Origin: CBDCWO01 sp965223405
GTDB taxonomy: Bacteria > Bacteroidota > Bacteroidia > Chitinophagales > Saprospiraceae
Length of the DNA stretch: 64,000 nt
Assembly: GCA_965223405.1 (NCBI GenBank)
Contig: CBDCWO010000006.1
Span: 6,138,001 to 6,202,000, forward strand
Reading direction: 5' to 3'
The notes under the pieces are model-generated. The model did no database searches. It was given only the letters and a program-made list of their open reading frames with translations, and was not told the DNA's origin. The position numbers were made by a program, and so were the translations under genes. This document shows, piece after piece, positions 17,974-26,232 of the stretch. The first letter of the stretch is position 1. Every line of letters begins with the position of its first letter.

Positions 17974-18557
17974 AATCGAATTTTCAAGGTATCGAGAATC
18001 ATTTGAGTATTTTACTCATCTTAAGGAAGACTTCACTTAAAATGAATGAATAAAGAGTCACACTCTGAAAACTTACAAAATCAAAAACCACCTGTTTCCT
18101 GAGCAAACTCACCCATATTTACTTATAAAGATAAAACAATCCGAACAAAATTGGAAAATAGATGTCCGAGGTGGAGGGTCATTTTATTGCAATTTTTAAT
18201 TAAGGAAAACGAATGAGAATTTTGTTTTGAGCGGTATAATCTTAAATCCAGTTAAGATATTAGAGAAAAATTGGTTTTAAGACCATCAATCCCGAGTATT
18301 TAGTCATTTGGTTGATTTCTTAAAGGAAGGTTGTATACATGCGTTTTTATCCATTAAATTTGTTCCGAAGTGATTCAATAACCAAACCTATAGATGGCAA
18401 GCAGACTGGATTAACACAGAAAAGCCAAGCCAGTATAACCCATTTGGCCTAATTATTAAAATACTTCAGCACACCTTGAATAATTATTTTCAGGGTACAA
18501 AGGAGTCAACGATTCCTACGAATTATTTACGTCAATTAAATAGCATGATCAATAACT
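17974..18557. other. Intergenic stretch, 584 bases
   Basis: This gap separates the divergently oriented glycyl radical enzyme and the PaiB-like gene, so it should hold both promoters. The clearest element is the 15-bp dyad at 18004-18018. I found no FNR-type TTGAT-N4-ATCAA site and no credible coding frame. Confidence 0.6.
18004..18018. promoter_or_regulatory. Dyad upstream of the glycyl radical enzyme
   Basis: TGAGTA-N3-TACTCA is a perfect 15-bp inverted repeat centred 38 bases upstream of the start codon at 17973. Size and place suit an operator in the leader or promoter of the glycyl radical operon. The regulator is unknown. Confidence 0.35.
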
Positions 18558-19196
18558 ATGCATAGTTTCCCTTATTTTAAAGAAAAAGACCAGAAAAGAA
18601 TAATGGATTTTCTCACCAATCATCCATTGGCCTTCTTGACCGGTAGTACCTTAGGTGGCAACCAGGTTGCTACACAAGTACCAATCTTACCTGAAGAAAG
18701 AAACGATGAATTATTCCTTCAGGGACATTTTATGAGAAACACGGATCATCACAGAGCTTTTGCGGAAAACCCAAAGGCTCTGATCGTATTTACCGGTCCC
18801 AATTCCTATGTAAGTGCTTCGTGGTACACAAATCCAAGTATTGGCTCAACCTGGAATTATATGAGTGTCCACATCAGTGGCACCATGAGTTTTATGACTG
18901 ATGAAAATCTGATTCGGTTTTTGAGAAAATTGACACTGACATTTGAAGGAGGAGATCGTCAATCACCAACTTTCTATGACAATCTTCCCGATGATTTTGT
19001 AAACAAGATGATGCCCGCAATTGTCGGTTTTGAAGTAAAAGCGAATAATATAGATAATGTTTTTAAATTGAGTCAAAACAGAGATGAAAAAAGTTATCGA
19101 AATATCATTTCAAATCTTAATAAAAAAGGTGGAGATAGCGCTTTAATCGCAAAAGAAATGCAAAAAAGATTGAAAGAAATTTTCCCACCTGGATAA
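18558..19196 (+). CDS. PaiB-like FMN-binding negative regulator family protein
   Basis: The 212-residue protein matches the PaiB family: MHSFPYFKEKD at the start, FLTGSTLGGNQVATQVPILPEE, LQGHFMRNTDHH and the highly conserved GPNSYVSASWYTNPSIGSTWNYMSVHISG segment. The fold is a split beta-barrel that binds FMN. PaiB of Bacillus was described as a negative regulator of sporulation and protease genes, but DNA binding is not evident from the sequence and most members may be flavoproteins acting on unknown small molecules. No pai operon partner is adjacent. Confidence 0.88.
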   Translation: MHSFPYFKEKDQKRIMDFLTNHPLAFLTGSTLGGNQVATQVPILPEERNDELFLQGHFMRNTDHHRAFAENPKALIVFTGPNSYVSASWYTNPSIGSTWNYMSVHISGTMSFMTDENLIRFLRKLTLTFEGGDRQSPTFYDNLPDDFVNKMMPAIVGFEVKANNIDNVFKLSQNRDEKSYRNIISNLNKKGGDSALIAKEMQKRLKEIFPPG

Positions 19197-19278
19197 TTAT
19201 GTGGTTAGAAACATAAGTCAGAATTAGTAAAAACAAACAGGTAAATAAATTTAAAATTTTGCTTTTTAAAATAATAGA

Positions 19279-20061
19279 ATGACTCCAAAAGTCAAAAAAT
19301 TATTCAAGTGGCTGGGAATTATTTTCCTGGTTTTCATCGGATTCCTCTTGTCAGTGACTCTGGTGCTCTCTACACCTGGTCCGTTTTTTGAAGAAAAAAA
19401 GCAGTATGGCTCCATCACAGTTTATAGTGAAAAGCCCATTGGACAAGTGACGGATTCTATCATGTCCGAAATATTACTTAGACTAGAGGAAGTCCCGATC
19501 TATGATTCTGTTAAAAAGTACAACCTCTGTCTTTGTTCGACCCAGAAAAAATTCACTTTCTTCGCAAGACTGACTTCGCGAGCTAACCGAATAATGGGGT
19601 TTTATATTTTCGGTAGTGCATATGTAAATGAGGATTTCATTAACGAATTAAAAATAAGAACAGGAGGGCAACCGCGGTATTTAACACGGGAAGGAAGTGT
19701 GGTACATGTGGCCACCCATGAGCTCATGCATGGATACTTAATTGAAGCCCATGGAAGTATTGCAGCAAGGGCATTACCGGAGTGGAAGATTGAGGGGTAT
19801 TGTGAGTATGGTGTTAACCAATATGTAGCTCCCCGGGATAGTGGTTACACGATATCAGAGCGAATTAGTATATATCTTGACGACTCTCTTTGGAATCCAA
19901 CGGCAGAAGTACACCGCCCTCACTATATATGGGGATTGATGATAGAATATCTAATTAATGTGAAGGGATTGAATTTCGAACAGGTAATGGAAGAAAGTAT
20001 ATCCTTTGAAAACATCTACACTGAAATGATGGACTGGCATAAAGTCGACTGGATACAATAA
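19279..20061 (+). CDS. Membrane-anchored protein with zinc-peptidase motif
   Basis: I do not recognise a named family. The 260-residue protein has one N-terminal membrane helix (residues 11-30) and an extracytoplasmic domain. THELMHGY at 146-153 is a HExxH zinc site (His147, Glu148, His151), and PEWKIEGYCEY places Glu172 twenty residues later, the spacing of a gluzincin third ligand. This suggests a small membrane-tethered metallopeptidase. Two cysteines (CLC at 84-86) lie before the site. No neighbour suggests a substrate. Confidence 0.7.
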   Translation: MTPKVKKLFKWLGIIFLVFIGFLLSVTLVLSTPGPFFEEKKQYGSITVYSEKPIGQVTDSIMSEILLRLEEVPIYDSVKKYNLCLCSTQKKFTFFARLTSRANRIMGFYIFGSAYVNEDFINELKIRTGGQPRYLTREGSVVHVATHELMHGYLIEAHGSIAARALPEWKIEGYCEYGVNQYVAPRDSGYTISERISIYLDDSLWNPTAEVHRPHYIWGLMIEYLINVKGLNFEQVMEESISFENIYTEMMDWHKVDWIQ

Positions 20062-20421
20062 TTAATTAACTCAAGGTTCGACCTATTAAAATAAAACTCC
20101 ATTTATCCGCTACTTAAACAGATATTCACGTTAATTAAAAAAACAGGAATTGTGGTTTATTAATTAAGAATGGTTATTTATATAAAAAATTCTACAACGA
20201 ATTTAATGGAATATAAGAACCACTAAACTATAACCACATTAACCAATGGTACTCTATGATAAATCCATTAAAGAATCTATCGGTCAGAAATTGAACCCAG
20301 AACAGTAACTCTGCTTAATGGCAATAGATCCGGACTAATATGGAGTTCGTTTTAACACTCAGGTGGTGATTGGTCATACGTTAATCCACCCTGGATCAAA
20401 GTTGTGGGCTAATAATATCTT
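20062..20421. other. Intergenic stretch, 360 bases
   Basis: This gap lies between two converging genes. It contains short runs that could be remnants of coding sequence, but I could not reconstruct any known protein in six frames. I see no terminator hairpin that I would defend. Confidence 0.5.
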
Positions 20422-21201
20422 TTATACAGCATCCTGCAAACTTGGTTTATGGGTAATTAACTGCTGTTTTACCACTTCCAAATCCTGTTGGATACGATCC
20501 AACTTATGATGGATCGGGTCAGTTACTAGTTCAAAGCTTAATTTACTATGAAAGCGCCATAGTTCTCTTATCTGATCAAAGGGTAAGCCCTCCACCGGGT
20601 AATCAGGATTAATAGAAACCAAAGTCAGCATACCAGTCTGGATATCGTTACGAACCTTTTTGAAGCGAATACTGGAGTCGTCAACTATTATGTATACTTC
20701 ACCATTTTTAACCTCATTCAGGTTTTCCAGAGCTTGAGCAATGATCCAATCTCCGGAATGTACGGCAGGCTCCATGCTATCACCCTGAATCTGAAAGCAT
20801 CGAAAAGTAGCATTCCGATATTCAGGAAGGGGAAAGGTAAATACAGGAAGTGTATCAATGTATTCAGGATCATGAATATTGTGGGCATATCCTGCTGATG
20901 CCTTCTGATTGATCATCATAATATTCTCAACACCAGTATTATCCACTGAAACAACCATAGGGGTAACTTCACGATCTGAACCTTTTAAATATTTTTGTTT
21001 ACTCTTGCCAAAAAGCCATAATGGATTGATCTGAAAAATTTCAAGGAGGTTGGTGACTACATATCCGGCAATTTTCGTGCGCCCTCTTTCCAAATCTGCA
21101 ACTGAACCAGTAAGGTTTAGTTTAGCACCAAATGCAGCTTGAGTAAAACCTAATTCTTCTCGAACGAATTTAAATCGTTTTGCTTCAATTGGAAGTTCCA
21201 T
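20422..21201 (-). CDS. XRE-type HTH repressor with S24 self-cleaving domain
   Basis: The 259-residue protein joins an XRE/Cro-type DNA-binding domain (residues 5-65) to a LexA/CI-type S24 peptidase domain. The likely cleavage site is Ala103-Gly104 (KASAGYAH), the nucleophile is Ser142 in GDSMEP and the general base is Lys181 or Lys182 in IRFKKV; the 39-40 residue spacing fits LexA-like autoproteolysis. Such repressors are inactivated by RecA filaments after DNA damage. It is transcribed divergently from dinB-dnaE, and the four dyads between them are its probable operators, so it should repress the mutagenesis genes and itself. Unlike LexA it uses an XRE domain. A C-terminal coiled segment (IQQDLEVVKQQL) may aid dimerisation. 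Confidence 0.92.
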   Translation of the reverse strand: MELPIEAKRFKFVREELGFTQAAFGAKLNLTGSVADLERGRTKIAGYVVTNLLEIFQINPLWLFGKSKQKYLKGSDREVTPMVVSVDNTGVENIMMINQKASAGYAHNIHDPEYIDTLPVFTFPLPEYRNATFRCFQIQGDSMEPAVHSGDWIIAQALENLNEVKNGEVYIIVDDSSIRFKKVRNDIQTGMLTLVSINPDYPVEGLPFDQIRELWRFHSKLSFELVTDPIHHKLDRIQQDLEVVKQQLITHKPSLQDAV

Positions 21202-21222
21202 ATGTTAAAAATAAAAAATTTA

Positions 21223-21293
21223 TTGGACAAATTCCAAAATATTGGAATAATACCTATATTTGGATATAATCCAAATTTGTGTAATTATTCCAA
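21223..21293. promoter_or_regulatory. Array of four operator dyads, TTGGA-N5-TCCAA
   Basis: Two perfect 15-bp dyads, 21223-21237 and 21260-21274, follow TTGGA-N5-TCCAA. Two degenerate copies at 21242-21256 (TTGGA...ACCTA) and 21279-21293 (GTGTA...TCCAA) complete a ladder with starts 19, 18 and 19 bases apart. The array fills the 96-base gap between the S24 repressor and dinB and overlaps a TATATTTG -7 element at 21255-21262. This is the layout of cooperative phage-CI-like repression, and the bound protein is most likely the adjacent S24 repressor (inference). Confidence 0.7.
21255..21262 (+). promoter_or_regulatory. -7 element of dinB-dnaE
   Basis: TATATTTG matches the Bacteroidota -7 consensus and lies 35 bases before the dinB ATG at 21298. 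Its last three bases overlap one perfect operator dyad. No TTG occurs at standard -33 spacing, so the promoter may be weak or activator-dependent. Confidence 0.45.
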
Positions 21294-21297
21294 TATT

Positions 21298-22518
21298 ATG
21301 TTTTCAAATCGATCCATCTTACATTTGGACCTGGATACATTCTTCGTTTCTTGTGAAAGGCTGATCGATAGTCGTTTAAAAGATCGCCCTATCATGGTTG
21401 GAGGAACTGGGGATAGAGGTGTGGTGTCTTCGGCCAGTTATGAAGCTCGAAAGTTTGGGGTCCATTCCGGCATGTCTATGAAGATGGCCCGTCAACTATG
21501 TCCGGAGGCTATCATTATAAAAGGAAATGCTGGAACTTATACTAAATATTCTAAACAGGTCACAGAAATCGTCAAGGAACAAGTTCCTATTTTAGAAAAA
21601 GCTAGTATTGATGAATTTTACGCAGATTTATCTGGTATGGATAAATTTTTCGGATGTTATAAATTTGCCACTGAATTGCGGCAGAAAATTATTTGTGAAA
21701 CAGGACTCCCCATCTCTTTTGGCCTATCTATCAATAAGACAGTATCTAAAGTAGCCACCGGAGAAGCCAAGCCCAACAATCAACTCAAGATTGATGAGGG
21801 TTATGAAAAACCATTTCTGGCTCCTTTATCAGTAAAGAAGATCCCCATGGTTGGAGATAAGACCTTTCAAAAGTTGTGTAACCTTGGAATCAAACGTATT
21901 CGTAAAATACAGGCAATGCCGATAGATATGATGGTATCTGTTTTTGGTAAAAATGGTCGTATGATCTGGATGAAAGCCAATGGGATTGACAATAATCACC
22001 TCATTGAATTTCATGAACGAAAATCCATCTCCAGTGAACGTACTTACGGTCGCGATACCACTGATCTTACTAAACTCAAAACCTCAATTAAAGCCATGGC
22101 TGAAAACCTGGCATTTCAATTGAGAAATGGAGGAAAATTGACCTCTTGCATTACTGTAAAAATACGATACTCAGACTTTAACACTTTCACCAAACAATCA
22201 AAAATACCCTACACCGCTGCCGATCATATTTTAATTCAGCGGGTAGAAGAATTGTTTAATCAGTTGTACAATCGCCGGTTATTAATACGCTTGGTAGGTG
22301 TGCGCTTCAGTGATCTGGTGCCGGGTGGAACCCAGATCGATCTCTTTGAGGATACCAGAAAAACCGTTGGACTTTACCAGGCCATGGATCATATTCGAAA
22401 TCGATTTGGGAGTCGCAGCGTTATGAGAGCTTCTACATTTGGAGCCAAGACGATTGGAGGGGTAATCAATCCTTTTAATGGTGAGCCGCCGATTGTATTA
22501 GCTCATAGAACCGCATAA
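21298..22518 (+). CDS. dinB: Y-family DNA polymerase (DinB/Pol IV-like)
   Basis: The 406-residue protein is a Y-family translesion polymerase. Motif I is HLDLDTFFVSCERL (Asp11, with Asp13 nearby), and the catalytic pair lies in SIDEFYADLSG (Asp105, Glu106). The FGLSINKTVSKVATGEAKPN palm segment and a C-terminal little-finger domain ending in a SRSVMRAS motif follow. The in-frame start at 21202 is rejected because it would translate through the operator array, while ATG 21298 gives the standard N-terminus. Stop and start of dinB and dnaE are contiguous, so the two proteins are made together, as in inducible mutagenesis cassettes. No imuA gene is present. Confidence 0.92.
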   Translation: MFSNRSILHLDLDTFFVSCERLIDSRLKDRPIMVGGTGDRGVVSSASYEARKFGVHSGMSMKMARQLCPEAIIIKGNAGTYTKYSKQVTEIVKEQVPILEKASIDEFYADLSGMDKFFGCYKFATELRQKIICETGLPISFGLSINKTVSKVATGEAKPNNQLKIDEGYEKPFLAPLSVKKIPMVGDKTFQKLCNLGIKRIRKIQAMPIDMMVSVFGKNGRMIWMKANGIDNNHLIEFHERKSISSERTYGRDTTDLTKLKTSIKAMAENLAFQLRNGGKLTSCITVKIRYSDFNTFTKQSKIPYTAADHILIQRVEELFNQLYNRRLLIRLVGVRFSDLVPGGTQIDLFEDTRKTVGLYQAMDHIRNRFGSRSVMRASTFGAKTIGGVINPFNGEPPIVLAHRTA

Positions 22519-25500
22519 ATGTTTGTAAATTGTCATTCATATTTTAGTCTTAGGTACGGCATTCATTCTGAGGAAACCATTTTGAAAATAGCCCAAAGCT
22601 GTAATGCTCCTACCGTCGTATTGACTGACATCAATAACACTTCAGCATGCCTAAACTTCATTCGACTGGCACCAAAATATAATATTAAACCCTTAGTTGG
22701 AGTAGATTTCCGAAATGGGGTACAACCTCTATATGTGGCCATCGCCCAAAATAATGTGGGTTTTTTCGAAATCAACCAATTTTTGACTTCCTATACCAAT
22801 CACAACCGGCCTTTTCCGAACAATGCTCCTAACCTCGATCAAGTTGTTTTTATTTATCCCTATGAGCAAGTTCTATTAATGGACAAACAGTCTTTTCAAT
22901 CCAATGAGTATATTGGAGTATCTATCCGGGATCTAAAAAAACTACGATTTTCCAAACTCACCCATTGGAGTAAGCATTTTATAGCTTTTAATCCATTTAC
23001 TTTCACTAACAAGCAAGATTTTAATGTACATCGATTATTGCGAGCAATTAACAATAATCTGTTACTAAGTAAACTACCCTTAACCGAAGAAGCCATTCCG
23101 GAAGATCTGTTTTTATCTATCACTTTCATGGAATCCGCTTATGCTTCCTATCCTGAAATCATATATCAAACCGAACAGCTTCTGGATTCCTGCAAGATCT
23201 ATTTTGATTTTAGTCCCAACCGAAAACACCAGAATAAAAAAACATACAGTGGTTCTCCAACCCAAGATGTAGTGATGATCAAACAGCTTGCTGAACAAGC
23301 TTTACCATATCGGTACGAGGATATCAATAGTACGATTCGAACCAGATTAAATAAAGAACTTGAAGTCATTATAAAAATGGATTATGTGCCGTTCTTTTTG
23401 ATCAATTGGGACATTATAAAGTATGCAAAAAGCAAAGGGTATTTTCATGTGGGCAGAGGAAGCGGCGCTAACAGTATCGTTGCTTATCTTCTAGGAATCA
23501 CCGATGTAGATCCAATCGAACTTGATCTATACTTCGAGCGATTTATGAACCTTTATCGTTCAACACCTCCTGACTTTGATATTGACTTTTCCTGGCGGGA
23601 CCGTGAGGATGTGACTCAGTATATTTTTGATCGCTGGGGAAAAGAAGGACAAGTTTCATTATTGGGAACCTATAGTACATTTAAACACAGTTCCTCAGTA
23701 AGGGAATTGGGTAAAGTATTTGGGCTCCCAAAACACGAAATCGATAAACTTAGTGATGGCCAGTACACTTTTAAAAAGTTGGACCGATTGTCTCAATTGG
23801 TGCTAGTTTACGCCAAAAGGTTACAAGGTATGCCCAACTACATAAGTGTCCATTCAGCCGGAATAATTGTGTCGGAAAAACCCATTCATTATTTTACAGC
23901 TACAGACTTGCCCCCAAAAGGATTTCCTACGACCCAGTTCGATATGGTTATTGCAGAAGATGTAGGTCTATACAAATATGATATCCTGGCACAACGTGGT
24001 CTTGGAAAAATCAAAGATGCTCTCACAATCGTCAAGCAAAATCAACCCAACAAAGTCCTTCATGACATCCACCAGGTGAAACCTCTGCTACACGACCGTA
24101 ATATCAATACTTTGATCAGCAAAGCTCAATGCATTGGTTGCTTTTATGTGGAGTCTCCCGCGATGCGTATGTTATTGAAAAAGCTGAAAGTAGACAATTA
24201 TCTTGGATTAGTCGCCGCCAGCTCCATCATCCGCCCGGGAGTGGCAAAAAGTGGGATGATGAGAGAGTACATATTAAGACATAAAAATCCGGATAGGAGG
24301 AAAAATGCCCATCCGGTCATGTGGGATTTAATGTCCGATACTTATGGCGTGATGGTGTATCAGGAGGATGTAATCAAAGTAGCGCATCATTTTGCAGGAT
24401 TGACACTGGGAGAAGCAGATGTACTCCGGAGAGGAATGAGTGGTAAGTACCGCTCCCGGGAAGAATTTCAAAAAGTAAAGGAAAAGTTTGCCATCAATTG
24501 TGCCGGGAAAGGGTATTCTGATCAACTCACACAAGAAGTATGGAGACAAATAGAGAGTTTCGCCGGATATGCATTTGCCAAAGGCCACTCCGCATCCTAT
24601 GCGATTGAAAGTTACCAAAGTTTATATCTGAAGACCTATTTCCCTCTCGAGTACATGGTAGCCGTATTAAATAATGGAGGTGGGTATTACCGGGTAGAAA
24701 CCTATGTTCATGAAGCGCGCATGCATGGAGCTATTATCCACTCCCCTTGCATTAATAAAAGTGATTACGAAACTACTATTTTAGGCAAAAACATCTATTT
24801 AGGGTTTCGGCATTTACACAGCCTGGAAACGCTAGTGGCTAATCGAATTGTCCAAGAAAGAAAATTAAATGGCCCTTTCCAGTCTTTTGATGATTTCATT
24901 GATCGAGTAGTAATTGGTATAGAACAACTGGATATATTAGTCCGGATTGATGCATTTCGATTTACCGGCACAGATCGTAGATCCCTACTTTGGAAAGCAT
25001 ATTTCCAGGCGAACCACCTGCCAAAAGATCAAATTCAGGCTAAATTATTTCAGGTAGAACATCGGAAGTTTTCACTTCCCACGTTTACCATCTCACAATT
25101 GGAAACTGCATTTGACCAAATTGAGTTAATTGGCTTTCCCCTGTGCAACCCTTTCTTACTTTTAGCACAGAAACCAAAAAATGATCATTTAGCTTTGGAT
25201 ATGCTCAACCATATTAATCGACCCTTTGAAATATTTGGTTATATGGTCACTGTAAAAAGTACAACCACTGTCAATCAGGATCGCATGCAGTTTGGTACTT
25301 TTTTAGATCAGGCAGGTCATTGGATTGATACAGTTCATTTTCCACCGGTAGTCCGAAGGTATCCCTTTAGAGGAAAAGGAATCTATCGTCTGGCCGGTAA
25401 AGTTACTGAGGAATTTGGATTTATTTCATTGGAGGTTCAACAGTGTGAAAGAATGGATTATGTAGAAGATCCACGGTTTTCGGTGAAGGAGGATTATTAG
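22519..25500 (+). CDS. dnaE: DNA polymerase III alpha subunit, error-prone DnaE type
   Basis: This 993-residue replicative-type polymerase is shorter than housekeeping DnaE (about 1150), as expected for a second, damage-inducible copy. An N-terminal PHP domain (VNCHSYFSLRYG at the start) is followed by the palm, with PDFDIDFSW at residues 351-359 (Asp354, Asp356), the GRGSGANSIVAYLLG motif and GLYKYDILAQRGL for the third catalytic aspartate. FAKGHSASYA and the helix-hairpin region come next, and an OB-type domain is near the end. The ATG abuts the dinB stop. A polymerase of this kind with a Y-family partner performs mutagenic lesion bypass; a second housekeeping DnaE must exist elsewhere. Confidence 0.92.
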   Translation: MFVNCHSYFSLRYGIHSEETILKIAQSCNAPTVVLTDINNTSACLNFIRLAPKYNIKPLVGVDFRNGVQPLYVAIAQNNVGFFEINQFLTSYTNHNRPFPNNAPNLDQVVFIYPYEQVLLMDKQSFQSNEYIGVSIRDLKKLRFSKLTHWSKHFIAFNPFTFTNKQDFNVHRLLRAINNNLLLSKLPLTEEAIPEDLFLSITFMESAYASYPEIIYQTEQLLDSCKIYFDFSPNRKHQNKKTYSGSPTQDVVMIKQLAEQALPYRYEDINSTIRTRLNKELEVIIKMDYVPFFLINWDIIKYAKSKGYFHVGRGSGANSIVAYLLGITDVDPIELDLYFERFMNLYRSTPPDFDIDFSWRDREDVTQYIFDRWGKEGQVSLLGTYSTFKHSSSVRELGKVFGLPKHEIDKLSDGQYTFKKLDRLSQLVLVYAKRLQGMPNYISVHSAGIIVSEKPIHYFTATDLPPKGFPTTQFDMVIAEDVGLYKYDILAQRGLGKIKDALTIVKQNQPNKVLHDIHQVKPLLHDRNINTLISKAQCIGCFYVESPAMRMLLKKLKVDNYLGLVAASSIIRPGVAKSGMMREYILRHKNPDRRKNAHPVMWDLMSDTYGVMVYQEDVIKVAHHFAGLTLGEADVLRRGMSGKYRSREEFQKVKEKFAINCAGKGYSDQLTQEVWRQIESFAGYAFAKGHSASYAIESYQSLYLKTYFPLEYMVAVLNNGGGYYRVETYVHEARMHGAIIHSPCINKSDYETTILGKNIYLGFRHLHSLETLVANRIVQERKLNGPFQSFDDFIDRVVIGIEQLDILVRIDAFRFTGTDRRSLLWKAYFQANHLPKDQIQAKLFQVEHRKFSLPTFTISQLETAFDQIELIGFPLCNPFLLLAQKPKNDHLALDMLNHINRPFEIFGYMVTVKSTTTVNQDRMQFGTFLDQAGHWIDTVHFPPVVRRYPFRGKGIYRLAGKVTEEFGFISLEVQQCERMDYVEDPRFSVKEDY

Positions 25501-25519
25501 TGGTACTATTAAAAACCTT

Positions 25520-25636
25520 GATTTCAATTAAAAATTACGATTTACGAATTACATGATTAAGGACTCTTTGATTTCATTAATGTTGTCAATTAGATGATTG
25601 CTGATCCCCGGTTTCAACTAAAAATTACAAGTTACG
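25520..25636. repeat. Imperfect direct repeats beside the pseudogene
   Basis: The 27-base segments 25520-25546 and 25610-25636 share a TTTCAA(T/C)TAAAAATTAC core with about five mismatches and lie 90 bases apart. The second covers the end of the pseudogene. They resemble the AATTACGA-type tracts common around four-helix-bundle genes, which I recall rather than can prove here. Confidence 0.4.
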
Positions 25637-25983
25637 GCTTTTCAGGGTTGGCTGTATTTTTCCCAGGATTTTACAAATTTCTTCAGCATCCACCTTCAAA
25701 CTATCCGCTTGTTCTTCGGATAGATAATTTGTTGCTTGGAGCAGCTTAAGTCAATACACGGATTCCCTCGCTTCTTTGTATACGATACTACGTTTTGATA
25801 AGAAATCTTTAGCGGATTGGCCACCTATGCTTTCTTCAATATTTGCTCCAATCGAGGTACCACTCCTCAATAACTGTTTGGCAATACAAATTCCTTCTTT
25901 TCTTCATTTAAGAACTTATATACATTTACCACTGGTACAGCAAAGCCAAATGACTTGGTTCGTATGATGTTCTGTTTTTTCAT
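25625..25983 (-). pseudogene. Decayed four-helix-bundle (23S rRNA intervening-sequence-type) gene
   Basis: Read on the minus strand, the DNA encodes a recognisable S23/IVP-type four-helix-bundle protein in pieces. MKKQNIIRTKSFGFAVPVVNVYKFLNEEKKEFVL starts in one frame; after a frameshift near 25880 the next frame gives KQLLRSGTSIGANIEESIGG and DFLSKRSIVYKEARESVY; a TGA then stands where tryptophan is expected, followed by LKLLQATNYLSEEQ and EEICKILGKI. Total length, about 119 codons, is normal for the family. Intact members occur in rRNA intervening sequences and as stand-alone chromosomal genes of unknown role. One frameshift and one nonsense codon make this copy inactive. Confidence 0.85.
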
Positions 25984-26232
25984 CTATTATTGACTACTGG
26001 CTGCCAATTCAATTCTCAGTTCGTAATTTATAATTGCGCATTTGCACTGAATAGGCAAAAGACTTGGATCAAATTATATTGCTTCATTTAAATTAACTTT
26101 ACTCTTTGATAGTTATGAACCAAACGCGCTAAAATTGAAAGTGGATACAAATTTTTTCGATTAATTCCTGTTGCCAAAATTCTTAGCGTATCATTTTAAA
26201 TAGTACTTTAGGCAAAACCTAAAATATTGCAG

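Larger units (their letters stand above)
25501..26232. other. Intergenic stretch holding a decayed gene and repeats
   Basis: Most of this 732-base gap is the four-helix-bundle pseudogene at 25625-25983. Flanking it are AAATTACGA-like tracts: two imperfect direct repeats at 25520-25546 and 25610-25636 (about 27 bases, 5 mismatches), and an inverted relative near 26018-26027 (TCGTAATTTA). The last 200 bases hold the cutA leader, with a small inverted repeat TTTAGG-N5-CCTAAA at 26207-26223. Confidence 0.6.

Noticed and set aside
17974..18557. FNR-type anaerobic regulatory site before the glycyl radical enzyme
   Set aside because: No TTGAT-N4-ATCAA or close match was found; only the unrelated TGAGTA dyad is supported.
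21202..21297. In-frame upstream extension of dinB
   Set aside because: It translates the operator array; ATG 21298 gives the normal Y-family N-terminus.
25776..25967. 63-codon plus-strand frame in the gap after dnaE
   Set aside because: It is the antisense of the four-helix-bundle remnant, whose protein similarity is clear on the other strand.
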